Source of the DNA: CADCWK01 sp964244115
GTDB lineage: Bacteria; Chloroflexota; Chloroflexia; Thermomicrobiales; UBA6265
Assembly (NCBI GenBank): GCA_964244115.1
Contig: CAXTHM010000019.1
Span: forward strand, 1-53,007
DNA length: 53,007 nucleotides
Direction of reading: 5' to 3'
Numbering within the stretch: the first letter of the stretch is position 1; each line of letters opens with the position of its first letter. Below the pieces are notes generated by a model. That model was not told where the DNA came from and searched no databases. It saw only the letters and a program-made list of their open reading frames with translations. Positions 41,320 to 49,903 of the stretch are shown piece by piece. The position numbers were made by a program, and so were the translations under genes.

Positions 41320-43719
41320 TCAGTCTGGCGGGCGGATCGTCAGCACCATGGCCTGATACGGCGCGAACGTCAGATCGATCGCTTCGAGGTCCGCGGAGCC
41401 CCAGCGATACCCCGCAGCGTTCGCGAGGCTCTCGTCTCGCCAGACATCGTGGAGGACGTAGCCAGCCGGACTGTCCAGGTCGTCGACGCCGACCAGACTG
41501 GCTGATGTCGAGATCGGCTCGCCGGACAGGTTGACCAGCACCAGCGTCCGCTGCCCGTCCAGGATCCGCGCGACGGCGTAGATATGCTCGTCCTCGACGA
41601 TGACCCCGTCGTAGTCCGCCGCACCGGTCCGGATCTCCGGGATGGTGTGCCGGAGCCGGTTGATCCGACGGGTGTCCTCCTCGATCCCCATCTCACCGCC
41701 GACGAACATCATGTAGGCGCCGCCGCTCAGGGACCATGTCGCGACCAGCGCCCGGGTCGCCGGGATGCCGTACTGCTCGCGGCGCCACTTGAAGCCGGGC
41801 AGCGGCCACCAGAACGAGTCGTGTGAGTCGATGTGACGTGCCGTCATCGACCCCTTCGGCAGGGTCGCCGCCTTGTTCTGGAACCAGGCCGCCAGGTCCC
41901 GCCCGGTCCGGACGCCGACCTCGGGCAGGTCATCGGCCGACTCAGGGTTCTGGGATATCGGGGACGACTCCGAGTCGGGCCGGATCACCGACGGGATCAG
42001 GGACTGCTCGTCGTAGTTATAGACGATGTCCATCGTCTGGCGGAACAGCACCCCGGCCGGCTCGGTGTAGAGCATCACCTCCGGGTAGCGGGATTTGAGC
42101 GCGCCGCGCAGTCGGGCGAAATGCTCGACGGAGCCCAGTTGGGATGCGCTCGCCCGCCGCTCGGTTGCGGCCGACCAGTTCGGCACCTCGTTGTAGGTCG
42201 GTGCATCGAACCGGAACCCGTCCACCCCGAGCCGCTCGATCAGCATCAGGCAGACGCCGGTGAAGTACTCCTGCCAGGCGACGTTGTTGTTGTCGAAGGC
42301 CTTGGTGTAGACGCCAATGATCTCGCCGGTCGAGTCGCGGACGAACCAGTCCGGGTGGTCGGCGGCCATCGGGTGATCACCGGGTGAACCCTGAGCCCAG
42401 TACGGCTCGAAGTCGATGATGTGCCGGGCCCAGCCGAGCAGATAGTCGAACCCCTCGTAGGCGGTGGAATCCTCGTTGGGCTCGATCTCCGTGCCCTCGT
42501 CGAACCGGGGGAAGTACGGTCCATTCCGGACCCGGTCGGCCGTCCGCTTGATCATCGTCTCGTCGATCACCCCGTGCATGAGGATGTCGAGGATGACGTG
42601 CATCCCGTGGGCGTGGGCCGCTTCGACAACCCGGCGGATGTCATCCTCGTCCCCGTATGAGAGGGTGATGTCGTCGTAATCGTAGACGTTGTAGGACGGG
42701 AAGGGCTGGCGCGGCATGATCTGGATGCAGTCGAAACCGAGCCCCGCGATCCGGCCGACGTCCTCGTGGAGATCGCGCGCCGTCGGGTAGGGACTGTACT
42801 CCCATCCGCCGTAGAACACCGATGTGCCGATCTGGACCTCGAACAGACTGACGCCGGGGATCCAGCCGGCCATGTCGTTCGGCGCGGCGATCCCCAGCGG
42901 CTGATACCAGGACTGGATCTCGGGGCGCAACGCTTCCCATGTCCGGTCGAAGACGTCCAGGTTGTAGCCCGTCCAGCGCAGCCGCTGTCCCTCCCGAAGC
43001 CGCCCGGCGAGTTTGGTCTCGGTCCGCAGGGACGCGTGGCCGCCCTCGAGCTGGATGGTGTTGACGGACTGCTCGGTTCGGCACAATGGCCACAGGAGGA
43101 CCGCTGTCTGGCTGTCTGGGGCGTCCACGACGACCATACCCGAACCGCCGAAGTCGGCGTCGCCCGTGGTGACCTCATTCGTGATGTCCGTCACGGAGAC
43201 GCCCGGCCGGAGGCTGCTCGTCGGCGCGAACAGCCGCCAGGCGGCAAGATCCCGCGGCGCGAAGTCCCACGTCAGGTACAGGTTGCGAAGCGTACTGACC
43301 GTCTCATCGGGACCCTGAGAGACGACCAGGCCGACCTCGATCCGGGGCGCGGCCACCCGGAACCGGTACTCGAGATCGATCCGCCACGGTCCCACCTCCG
43401 CGGGGACGACGAACAGTTCTTCCTGACCGTCATCATCGTGGAGGACAGGCGCCGCGCTTCGTCGGATATCGGACAGGACGACCACATCCTCGTAGGTCAG
43501 GCCAAAGGGCTCGCGATCGACCTCCCGCCCCTCCGTATCCAGTCGGATCGAGAGGGCCAGAGGCACCCGCTGGCCCGCAGCCGAGGACTGATCGATCAGT
43601 GCCACCGGTAAACCGGACTGATCGTCGATCTCGATGCCGATTCTCCTCGTCCGGTCGCAGAGGGTCATGGTCGATGTCGATTGACGCGTCGGAGGAATCG
43701 TCTGGCCGCCTGTCGTCAT
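41320..43719 (-). CDS. GH13 (alpha-amylase superfamily) glycoside hydrolase
   Basis: A 799-residue enzyme without a signal peptide, so probably intracellular and acting on imported alpha-glucosides or a related sugar. About 270 residues of beta-rich sequence come first, then a (beta/alpha)8 barrel: YSPYPTARDLHEDVGRIAGLGFDCIQIMP (read as AGLGFDCIQIMP), HGMHVILDILMHGV, GVDGFRFDAPTYNE with nucleophile D505, YTEPAG with acid/base E553 and IDSHDS with transition-state D634. A C-terminal beta domain follows. Exact specificity is unknown. GGAGGA lies 6 nt before ATG 43719. It is downstream of the GntR gene and the sugar ABC transporter on the same strand, which supports a role in using the imported sugar. 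A 19-bp palindrome is upstream. Confidence 0.9.
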   Translation of the reverse strand: MTTGGQTIPPTRQSTSTMTLCDRTRRIGIEIDDQSGLPVALIDQSSAAGQRVPLALSIRLDTEGREVDREPFGLTYEDVVVLSDIRRSAAPVLHDDDGQEELFVVPAEVGPWRIDLEYRFRVAAPRIEVGLVVSQGPDETVSTLRNLYLTWDFAPRDLAAWRLFAPTSSLRPGVSVTDITNEVTTGDADFGGSGMVVVDAPDSQTAVLLWPLCRTEQSVNTIQLEGGHASLRTETKLAGRLREGQRLRWTGYNLDVFDRTWEALRPEIQSWYQPLGIAAPNDMAGWIPGVSLFEVQIGTSVFYGGWEYSPYPTARDLHEDVGRIAGLGFDCIQIMPRQPFPSYNVYDYDDITLSYGDEDDIRRVVEAAHAHGMHVILDILMHGVIDETMIKRTADRVRNGPYFPRFDEGTEIEPNEDSTAYEGFDYLLGWARHIIDFEPYWAQGSPGDHPMAADHPDWFVRDSTGEIIGVYTKAFDNNNVAWQEYFTGVCLMLIERLGVDGFRFDAPTYNEVPNWSAATERRASASQLGSVEHFARLRGALKSRYPEVMLYTEPAGVLFRQTMDIVYNYDEQSLIPSVIRPDSESSPISQNPESADDLPEVGVRTGRDLAAWFQNKAATLPKGSMTARHIDSHDSFWWPLPGFKWRREQYGIPATRALVATWSLSGGAYMMFVGGEMGIEEDTRRINRLRHTIPEIRTGAADYDGVIVEDEHIYAVARILDGQRTLVLVNLSGEPISTSASLVGVDDLDSPAGYVLHDVWRDESLANAAGYRWGSADLEAIDLTFAPYQAMVLTIRPPD

Positions 43720-43774
43720 GCTGGTCCTCCGGAGCCTGAGGGTACTTGGCGTCCAGGCGATAGCCGATCCGGGC

Positions 43775-43793
43775 CAACCGGATGCACCGGTTG
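43775..43793. promoter_or_regulatory. Palindrome upstream of the GH13 gene
   Basis: CAACCGG (43775-43781) and CCGGTTG (43787-43793) are perfect 7-bp arms around ATGCA. It is 56 bp before the GH13 start, in the right place for an operator of LacI or similar type, or a leader hairpin. No LacI gene is visible in the window. Confidence 0.4.
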
Positions 43794-43843
43794 CCTCCGC
43801 GAATTCGGCTGGGATGGTGAATGGTGATCGGATGTGAGGAGCG

Positions 43844-44201
43844 TTACGCGACTGATCCCCCCTTCCCGAGCAGGTCGATCACCGGCCCGGTCGCGCCCCT
43901 CGCGCTGGCGGCTCGGGTCGGCCATGATGCAGTCGACATCGTCCCGCTGACGCCCCGCTGCGCCCTGGAACTCCGGTAGCCGACGTACCCGGAGGAGACC
44001 CCGCATCTGCCGGTCGATCTCGAGCGCGTCCTTGCCGAGCACGTACGGTGCGACGGTCTCATGGATACAAGCCTCGACCGCTCGGGCGCCATCAAACGTC
44101 TCGCCGAGTCCAGCCAGCCAGTCCTCGGTATGAACCCGAGTGAAAAGAGGATGTCTGGGGAACTCGTCGACCCGGATCGTCTCGATCTGCATGACCTTCA
44201 C
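43844..44201 (-). pseudogene. Enolase-superfamily (mandelate racemase/sugar-acid dehydratase-like) remnant
   Basis: A good start (AGGAGG, then GTG 44201) leads into the usual N-terminal capping domain: VMQIETIRVDEFP, LFTRVHTEDWLAGLGETFDGARAVEACIHETVAPYVLGKDALEID (in pieces), RLPEFQGA and VDCIMAD. After that the family text continues only in another frame, with ATGPVIDLLGKGG, and stops at 43844. So there is at least one frameshift, and the whole catalytic barrel (about 270 residues) is missing. Intact members are about 370-400 residues and dehydrate or racemise sugar acids. Its position between the GntR gene and the GH13 gene suggests it was once part of the same catabolic operon. Confidence 0.72.
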
Positions 44202-44294
44202 GAACGCCTCCTCTACCCCCAACCGCGAGGGTCAGCCGGAACTCCGGTGGTCGCATCGCCCGAACCCGTTGGCAGGCTCCGCTCGGTGTGGCCG

Positions 44295-45062
44295 TCACCT
44301 CTCGCCCGAACCCTGGAGCACCTGATCGAAGGTCGGACCGCTACCCGAGAGGCGGCCGATCGACTGGCGGGTGATGACATCGAGGTCCTGGTCGATGTCA
44401 TCGCCATAGGCGGTCAAGCCAACCGAGAGATGCGCGAACATGGCGTCGGACGCCTGCCGCGGCTCATGCCCGGAGATCCCGTCGAGGATGCGCTGATGCC
44501 AGGGCACGCTCTCGGTCGTGACCGCCTCATCGGTCAGGCTCCTGATCATCAGTTCGACGATGTACGGCTGGATCGCGCGGAACATCGTCTCGACCAGCGG
44601 GTTCCCGGCCGCGCGCATGATCGCCAGGTGGAAGGTCAGGTCGCCCCGGACGCGTCCCACTAGGGTGATCGCCGCGTCGAATGTCGCCAGTGCGACTCGG
44701 ATCGACTGGATCTCGGCGTCGCCGGCCCGTTCGGCCGCCAGCCATGCGGCCGTCGTCTCGACCATGTTCCGCGCCTCGGTCAGGCACCGCGCCGTCACCT
44801 GGCGCTGGTCGAAGACATCCGTGAGCCGCTCCGCAGCGTCCTCGGCGGAGGCCGGCCGGACGAACGACCCACGACCCGGGACGACGTCGATCAGCCGGCG
44901 CTCCGCCAGGATCCGGAGCGCCTCCCGGACCATCGATCGACTCAGCCCATACTCCTCCGAGAGCAGACGTTCGGAAGGCAACAGGTCCCCGACGGCCAGA
45001 TTCCCCGACACGATGCGTCGTTCGAGTGTGGTTGTGAGCGCATCGCGGGTGCGGATCACCAC
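44295..45062 (-). CDS. GntR transcriptional regulator, FadR subfamily
   Basis: A 255-residue regulator. The winged HTH is at residues 10-70: LPSERLLSEEYGLSRSMVREALRIL and LIDVVPGRGSFV (read separately). The all-helical FCD ligand domain follows, with FHLAIMRAAGNPLVETMF carrying a metal-binding His and the later WHQRILDGI His. Such proteins bind small carboxylates or sugar acids and leave DNA on binding. The start codon is GTG at 45062; AGGGGA is about 10 nt upstream. It lies 82 bp after the second permease, inside the sugar operon. A TGGT-N3-ACCA site upstream of the operon is its likely operator. Confidence 0.9.
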   Translation of the reverse strand: MVIRTRDALTTTLERRIVSGNLAVGDLLPSERLLSEEYGLSRSMVREALRILAERRLIDVVPGRGSFVRPASAEDAAERLTDVFDQRQVTARCLTEARNMVETTAAWLAAERAGDAEIQSIRVALATFDAAITLVGRVRGDLTFHLAIMRAAGNPLVETMFRAIQPYIVELMIRSLTDEAVTTESVPWHQRILDGISGHEPRQASDAMFAHLSVGLTAYGDDIDQDLDVITRQSIGRLSGSGPTFDQVLQGSGER

Positions 45063-45144
45063 GGCCTCGTCCCCTGACTGGCGAGTGAAGGGAGCCTGTT
45101 CCCCATCGAACGTGCGCCAGCCGGCAGAGACGATCCGCCGATCG

Positions 45145-46032
45145 TCAGCGCTTGATCCCGGTCAGCGCGACCCCCTCGATGATGTACCGCTGGCCGATGA
45201 GATAGACGGCGAGCACCGGGATCACGGCGATCGTCGCCGCCGCCATCATCAGCGTCCAGTCGGTGATGTAGAGCCCCTTGAACTGGTTCAGGAGGAGCGG
45301 CACCGTGTACTTGTCCGGTGAGCTGAGGAAGATATTCGCGGTGAACAGGTTGTTCCACTGACCGAGGAAGCTGAAGATGCCGAGGGCGGCCAGGGGTGCC
45401 TTGATCAGCGGCAGGATGATCTGCCAGTAGATCCGCAGGCGATTGGCACCATCGAGCACCGCTGACTCCTCGAGTTCCTGAGGCAGCCCCTTGATGAACT
45501 GCCGGAGCAGGAACACGCCGAACGCGTTGAACAACGCGGAGGGGATGATCAGCGACAGGTGACTGTCGATCAGGCCAAGGTCCCGCATGATCAGATAGGT
45601 GGGGATGATCGTGACCTGGGCCGGGATCATCAGCGTCGCCAGGAAGATGATGAACAACTGCTCGCGGAACGGGAACTCGATCCGGGCGAAGGCGTAGCCC
45701 GCCATCGAGCAGGTCAGCAGTTGACTCGCGACGACGACGACCGCGATATACGTGCTGTTCCAGTACGCCCGCGCGAACGGCAACGCCTCCAGCGAGTCCG
45801 GGTAATTGCCCCACTGGACCGGGTTCGGGATCCAGGACGGCGGGATCACGAACACCTGCCCGAAGTCCTTGAGGGAGGTCGAGATCATCCAAAGGAACGG
45901 GATGATCATCGTCAACGCCCCGAGGATCAGGATGATGTGGGCGAAGACTTCGAGGACCCGCGCCTGGATCTTGCGACTACTCCTGTATGTGCCACGTTCT
46001 GCCTGAGTCGGGATCAAGGGCGTAGTGGCCAT
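45145..46032 (-). CDS. Carbohydrate ABC transporter permease (MalG/UgpE type)
   Basis: A 295-residue cytoplasmic-membrane permease with six predicted helices. The EAA loop that docks the ATPase reads LEESAVLDGANRLRIYWQIILPL, with the conserved EsAxlDGAn....f..i.lPl pattern. It pairs with the upstream MalF-type permease (stop 46092) 59 bp away. No ATP-binding subunit is encoded in the operon, so a shared MsiK/UgpC-type ATPase elsewhere is expected. AGGAG precedes ATG 46032. Confidence 0.93.
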   Translation of the reverse strand: MATTPLIPTQAERGTYRSSRKIQARVLEVFAHIILILGALTMIIPFLWMISTSLKDFGQVFVIPPSWIPNPVQWGNYPDSLEALPFARAYWNSTYIAVVVVASQLLTCSMAGYAFARIEFPFREQLFIIFLATLMIPAQVTIIPTYLIMRDLGLIDSHLSLIIPSALFNAFGVFLLRQFIKGLPQELEESAVLDGANRLRIYWQIILPLIKAPLAALGIFSFLGQWNNLFTANIFLSSPDKYTVPLLLNQFKGLYITDWTLMMAAATIAVIPVLAVYLIGQRYIIEGVALTGIKR

Positions 46033-46091
46033 GGGGAACTCCTGTTACCTGACGGGCGAGTAGCCAACGCGAATGCGCACGCGAGACGAGC

Positions 46092-47042
46092 TCAGTCGTC
46101 GTAGTGCACCCAGCGTCGCTGACCCCAGAACTGGAACAGCGTGACGACGAGGATGATGGCGAACAGGATCATGGCGACCGACGCGCTCAACCCGAAGCTG
46201 AAGTCGACGAATGCCGTCTCATAGATATGGAACACCATCGTCGAGCTCGCTTTGCCCGGCCCACCGCCGGTCATGACGTAGACGAGGTCGAAGACCTGGA
46301 AAGCACTGATCAGCGAGATGATGCTGACGAAGAACACCGTCGGCGAGAGCAACGGCAGGGTGATGTTGAAGAACTGGCGGGTCCGGGATGCACCGTCGAT
46401 CTGCGCCGCCTCGTGATACGACGGCGAGATGCTCTGGAGACCGGCCAGGAAGACGACCATGTTGAAGCCGAGACCGGCCCAGATCGAGATCAGGGCGATG
46501 ATCGGGACGACGAGGTCGCGCTCGATCAGCCAGTTCGGTGGGTCGGCCCCGAACCACTCCCGGAGATAGGTGTTGACGAGCCCGAAATCGCCGTTCAGCG
46601 CCCAGAGCCAGACCAGCGAGATGGCGACCGAACTGGTGACGGTAGGCAGGAAGAAGATCACCCGGTAGACGGTCTTGAACCGGACGTTGTTGACCAGCAA
46701 GGCGACGATCAGGGAGAGGGCGACCCCGCCGGGCACGGCGATGAGCGTGAAGAGGATCGTGTGCTTGAGGGCATCCCGGAACTCCTGGCTCTGGAACGTC
46801 TCCCGATAGTTGGCCAGACCGACCCAGGTGCGGTCACCGAGGCCGTTCCAGTCCATGAAGCTCAGGACCATCGCCCAACTGACCGGGATGACCGAGAAGA
46901 CCAGCAGACCCAGCAGCTGGGGTGCGATGAAGAACAGCCCCCACAGGGCCGAGGAACGGGAACGCCGCGACCCGAAGAGCCGGCGGGCCGACGGTGTCAC
47001 GGACGTCTTCAGATCTTCGGTGCCCAGAACGGATGTTGCCAT
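46092..47042 (-). CDS. Sugar ABC transporter permease (MalF/UgpA type)
   Basis: A 316-residue permease with six helices after a basic N-terminal tail. The EAA loop reads YHEAAQIDGASRTRQFFNITLPLL, matching the family pattern EAA.iDGAs....F..ItlPlL. It forms a heterodimer with the downstream MalG-type subunit. It follows the binding-protein gene after an 80-bp spacer with stable hairpins, a common arrangement for expressing the binding protein in excess. Confidence 0.93.
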   Translation of the reverse strand: MATSVLGTEDLKTSVTPSARRLFGSRRSRSSALWGLFFIAPQLLGLLVFSVIPVSWAMVLSFMDWNGLGDRTWVGLANYRETFQSQEFRDALKHTILFTLIAVPGGVALSLIVALLVNNVRFKTVYRVIFFLPTVTSSVAISLVWLWALNGDFGLVNTYLREWFGADPPNWLIERDLVVPIIALISIWAGLGFNMVVFLAGLQSISPSYHEAAQIDGASRTRQFFNITLPLLSPTVFFVSIISLISAFQVFDLVYVMTGGGPGKASSTMVFHIYETAFVDFSFGLSASVAMILFAIILVVTLFQFWGQRRWVHYDD

Positions 47043-47056
47043 GGTGGAGTCCCCAA

Positions 47057-47113
47057 GGGCCCGGACATCGCTGTCCGGGCCCGGTTGGTCGCGTCCCGCC
47101 GACCGGCCGGGAC
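47057..47113 (-). promoter_or_regulatory. Intercistronic hairpins between binding-protein and permease genes
   Basis: GGGCCCGGACA (47057-47067) pairs with TGTCCGGGCCC (47072-47082), an 11-bp stem with loop TCGC. A second stem, GTCCCG/CGGGAC, is at 47093-47113. They lie in the 80-bp spacer after the binding-protein stop and can act as a partial terminator or a 3'-end mRNA stabiliser. Confidence 0.6.
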
Positions 47114-47122
47114 GGACTACGC

Positions 47123-48448
47123 TCAGACTCCGCCGTTGGCGATGGCGGTGTTCGCCAGGTCCGCGACCTCGTTCAGCGTCGCCTGGACGTCGCCGCCATC
47201 GAGCCAGAGGAGGTCCATGCGATCATCGATCGCGGTCGACAGGCCCGGAACACCGGCCTCATCGCTGTAGTAGGCGTAGCCCACCGAACGCGCATCGATG
47301 AAGTACTGCGCGTGGGCGGGCACGCCCCCTTCCGTGACGACCGACTCCACACCCTGGATCGACGGGACGGCATTGCCACCGCCCTGGAGGCGGAACTGCT
47401 GGCCAGCCGGCGAGACGAAATTCGTCAGGAAGGTGAAGGCCTGCTCGGGCGCTTCGGTGGCCGCATTGACCACGATGTAGGCGACGGCGACCGGAGCCGG
47501 CTCGAGCTTGTTGCCGGTGTTGGTTGGGTACGGGACGATGTCGACGTCGAGGGCTGGGTTCTCCTTGAACAGTGGCAGACCCCAGCGACCGAGGGACGTG
47601 AAGCCCAACTGCCCGGACATCATCAGAACGGTATCGCCCTGGCCCTCCGGGAGTCCTCCGGCGTAGACGAAGTTCTCGGACGCCAGATTGTCGGCGATGA
47701 ACTGGAAGCCCGCGACGGTCTGCGCGTTCTGATGACCGACGAACTGACCGCCCTCGTAGACGACGCCTCCATTGGTCGTCGCCCAGCCATACCGGCCCGC
47801 CCACCAGTCCGGGAGCACGTACGGCGTCTTGCCGGCGGCCCTGATCTGATCGCATATGGCCTGGAAAGCCGTCCAGTTCCAGCCACCCGCCTCGTAGAGG
47901 TCGGCCGGCATCTGAGTGACCCCGGCCTCGGTCAGAAGCCCCTTGTTGTACCAGAGGACCAACGGGTTGCAGTCCACGGTCGTGCCGAAGTACCGGCCCT
48001 CCTTCGAGATCGACGCCCCCCAGAGGTCACCGGCGAACTGCTCCGGCTTGGACAGGCTGGCTGCGGAGGAGAGCTGATCGGTGATGTCGAGGATGGCGTT
48101 ATTGCTCCGGAGCTGAGCGATGAGGCCATCTCCGACGTAGAAGACGTCCGGAGCCGAACCGCCATTGAGCTGGGTCAGGAGGCGCTCATCGTACCCATCG
48201 TTCGGGGATGGGATCAGTTCCATCTTGATCGCCGGGTTCGCGGCGTTGAAGCTGTCGGTGTACTCCTTGAAGCGCTGGATCTCGCCGGTGTTGCCCCAGG
48301 TGCCCCAGGTCAGACTCACCGTATCCTGAGCCGAGCTGAATGACGGTCGAGCCAGACTCAACGCTCCCGCCGTGGCCGCCGCGCCGCCGATGAGCTGGCG
48401 TCGGTTCAGACGATGCGTGGATGCGGCCTCGAATTCCTTGCCTGACAT
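47123..48448 (-). CDS. Extracellular sugar-binding protein of an ABC transporter, Tat-type signal
   Basis: A 441-residue solute-binding protein (family 1, MalE/UgpB-like). Residues 14-40 are a twin-arginine leader: LNRRQLIGGAAATAGALSLA. The mature protein starts near AQDTVSLTWGTWGN and shows WGTWGNTGEIQRFKEYTDSFNAANP, APDVFYVGDG, VLWYNKGLLTEAGV and QAFTFLTNF, all typical. There is no lipobox, so it would be soluble after export or held by the leader. The start at 48448 is set by GGAGGAG 5 nt upstream; the frame is open for 18 more codons. It is the first gene of the sugar operon. Confidence 0.93.
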   Translation of the reverse strand: MSGKEFEAASTHRLNRRQLIGGAAATAGALSLARPSFSSAQDTVSLTWGTWGNTGEIQRFKEYTDSFNAANPAIKMELIPSPNDGYDERLLTQLNGGSAPDVFYVGDGLIAQLRSNNAILDITDQLSSAASLSKPEQFAGDLWGASISKEGRYFGTTVDCNPLVLWYNKGLLTEAGVTQMPADLYEAGGWNWTAFQAICDQIRAAGKTPYVLPDWWAGRYGWATTNGGVVYEGGQFVGHQNAQTVAGFQFIADNLASENFVYAGGLPEGQGDTVLMMSGQLGFTSLGRWGLPLFKENPALDVDIVPYPTNTGNKLEPAPVAVAYIVVNAATEAPEQAFTFLTNFVSPAGQQFRLQGGGNAVPSIQGVESVVTEGGVPAHAQYFIDARSVGYAYYSDEAGVPGLSTAIDDRMDLLWLDGGDVQATLNEVADLANTAIANGGV

Positions 48449-49393
48449 GTCCACTCCTCCAACGAGCAGGGCAGTCATCACCGACTGCCATGGTGGCCTC
48501 ACTGACAGGCAGCGTTCGATCTACAGGGGGTGGCTGAACGGACTCCGGTCAGGTCCCTGACTGGCGATCGAACGCAGCGGAACGACACCGTCCCGTGGAT
48601 CCACAGTGGGCCGGAGAGACGCTTGAAGCACACCGAGCATCCGCCCGAACGCTCTTTCGCTCTCCGAACCGACTGGTTGTACTGGTCCTACCAGCAGTGG
48701 GCGAAGCCTACGACAGGCCTCGGGGCTCGTCAACGCCGAGGAACTACGGATTCTATGTAAAACTGACGGTTTTCCGACGGAGCGGATCGAAAGGTCGCAT
48801 CGGGGAGCCGGTTCCATGCAGGTAACCATGACTTGCCAGGAGTATGGGGACGCGAGTCATGGGGTCTCCCAAGGGATTCGCCGCCAAGAACGCGCTGACA
48901 GCGATATCGCGCGGTCGTAATCTCTCCACCGATCGGAACGCTTCGACGGGGTTTAGCTGATCGCGCCTCCCGCGCTCCGTTTCCGACATCGAGGACGCCG
49001 CGGTGGTAGAACCGGCTCCGACCAGTCCCAACTACGCCACCGCGGAGCTATGGCTCAGCGGGGCCGGCTTCGACACGGACACGTCCTCGAACCGTAAGTG
49101 GGACGTCGTCGTTCTCGTCCTGATCGAAGGCTCTCCTTGCCCTCGTGCGCTCAAGGGCGGCGCAAGACCAGACCAGACCGGCCTGCTGACCGACCTGATC
49201 GGGCTGACACCCCGGGCGATCCACCGCCGACCAGCGCTGGGGGGCAACGTCCGCCCACTGGCAATCATCCTCGCCCACCCTCGAATCGGCTTCGACGGGC
49301 GCAGCCGTCCATCTTCAGCCAGCGGTGATGCTGCCGGGCCGGCTTTCGACAGGTTCCCGTCGGCCACAGTCGAATAGCCTGACGGGCAAAACG
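48449..49393. other. Long intergenic region upstream of the sugar operon
   Basis: Nearly 950 bp with no supported gene. Overlapping frames on both strands at 49003-49377 have no domain and are mutually antisense, so I do not call them. The region holds the predicted operator (48682-48694), a TAGAAT -10-like hexamer on the minus strand (48750-48755), and an AAAAC-N5-GTTTT inverted repeat (48759-48773) in an AT-rich patch. Confidence 0.45.
48682..48694. promoter_or_regulatory. Predicted FadR/GntR-type operator
   Basis: CTGGT-CCT-ACCAG is a perfect 5-bp-arm inverted repeat with a 3-nt centre. It contains TGGT-N3-ACCA, the core bound by FadR-subfamily regulators such as PdhR and LldR. It is about 235 bp upstream of the binding-protein start and about 56 bp downstream of a TAGAAT -10-like site on the same strand. 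Confidence 0.6.
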
Positions 49394-49425
49394 AACGCCG
49401 CCCACTCTGCCGAGTGGGCGGCGTT
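49394..49425 (-). terminator. Terminator of msrB (msrA-msrB unit)
   Basis: AACGCCGCCCACTC (49394-49407) and GAGTGGGCGGCGTT (49412-49425) form a perfect 14-bp stem with loop TGCC. On the minus strand it is followed by TCGTTTTG, giving a T-rich tail. Confidence 0.8.
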
Positions 49426-49460
49426 GTCCGGGACTCGCTCGCGGCCGGAAGTAGGACCGC

Positions 49461-49877
49461 CTACCGCGTCTCGAGGTCGAGCGCCGTGCCGTTCATGCAG
49501 AAGCGGAGGCCGCCGGCCGCGACGGGGCCGTCGTCGAAGACGTGGCCCAGGTGCGAGTGGCAGCGGGCGCAGCGGGCCTCCGTCCGGGTCATCCCGAGCG
49601 AGCGGTCGACGTGAAGCTCGACCGCATCGAGAGAAATCGCCTCCGTGAAGCTGGGCCAGCCGCTACCGGAGTGGAACTTGGTCCCACTATCGAAGAGCGG
49701 GTTGCCGCAGGCGGCGCAGCGGTAGATGCCGTCGTCGTGGGCGTCCAGGTAGCGGCCCGTGAAGGGGCGTTCGGTCCCGGCCTGCCGGAGGACATGGTAT
49801 TCCTCGGGGCTGAGCCGCTCGCGCCACTCCGCGTCATTCTTCGCGACCGGCTTGAGGTCCTTGTCCGTGTCGACCAT
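49461..49877 (-). CDS. msrB: Peptide methionine (R)-S-oxide reductase
   Basis: Reduces the R epimer of methionine sulfoxide in proteins. The 138-residue product has the zinc-binding pairs C54/C57 (YRCAACG) and C103/C106 (ARCARCH), the substrate pocket GSGWPSF (72-77) and the catalytic Cys127 in RFCMNG. There is no signal peptide, so it is cytoplasmic. It starts 26 bp after the msrA stop and ends in a strong terminator, so the pair form one unit. The SD is modest (GGGAT). The upstream extension of the frame to 49937 overlaps the msrA end. Confidence 0.95.
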   Translation of the reverse strand: MVDTDKDLKPVAKNDAEWRERLSPEEYHVLRQAGTERPFTGRYLDAHDDGIYRCAACGNPLFDSGTKFHSGSGWPSFTEAISLDAVELHVDRSLGMTRTEARCARCHSHLGHVFDDGPVAAGGLRFCMNGTALDLETR

Positions 49878-49903
49878 GGTGATCCCGGTTCTCCCTTCGT
49901 CCC

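Noticed and set aside
49003..49377. Antisense pair of frames (124 and 111 codons) upstream of the msrB terminator
   Set aside because: Neither strand gives a known domain or a convincing RBS, and they exclude each other.
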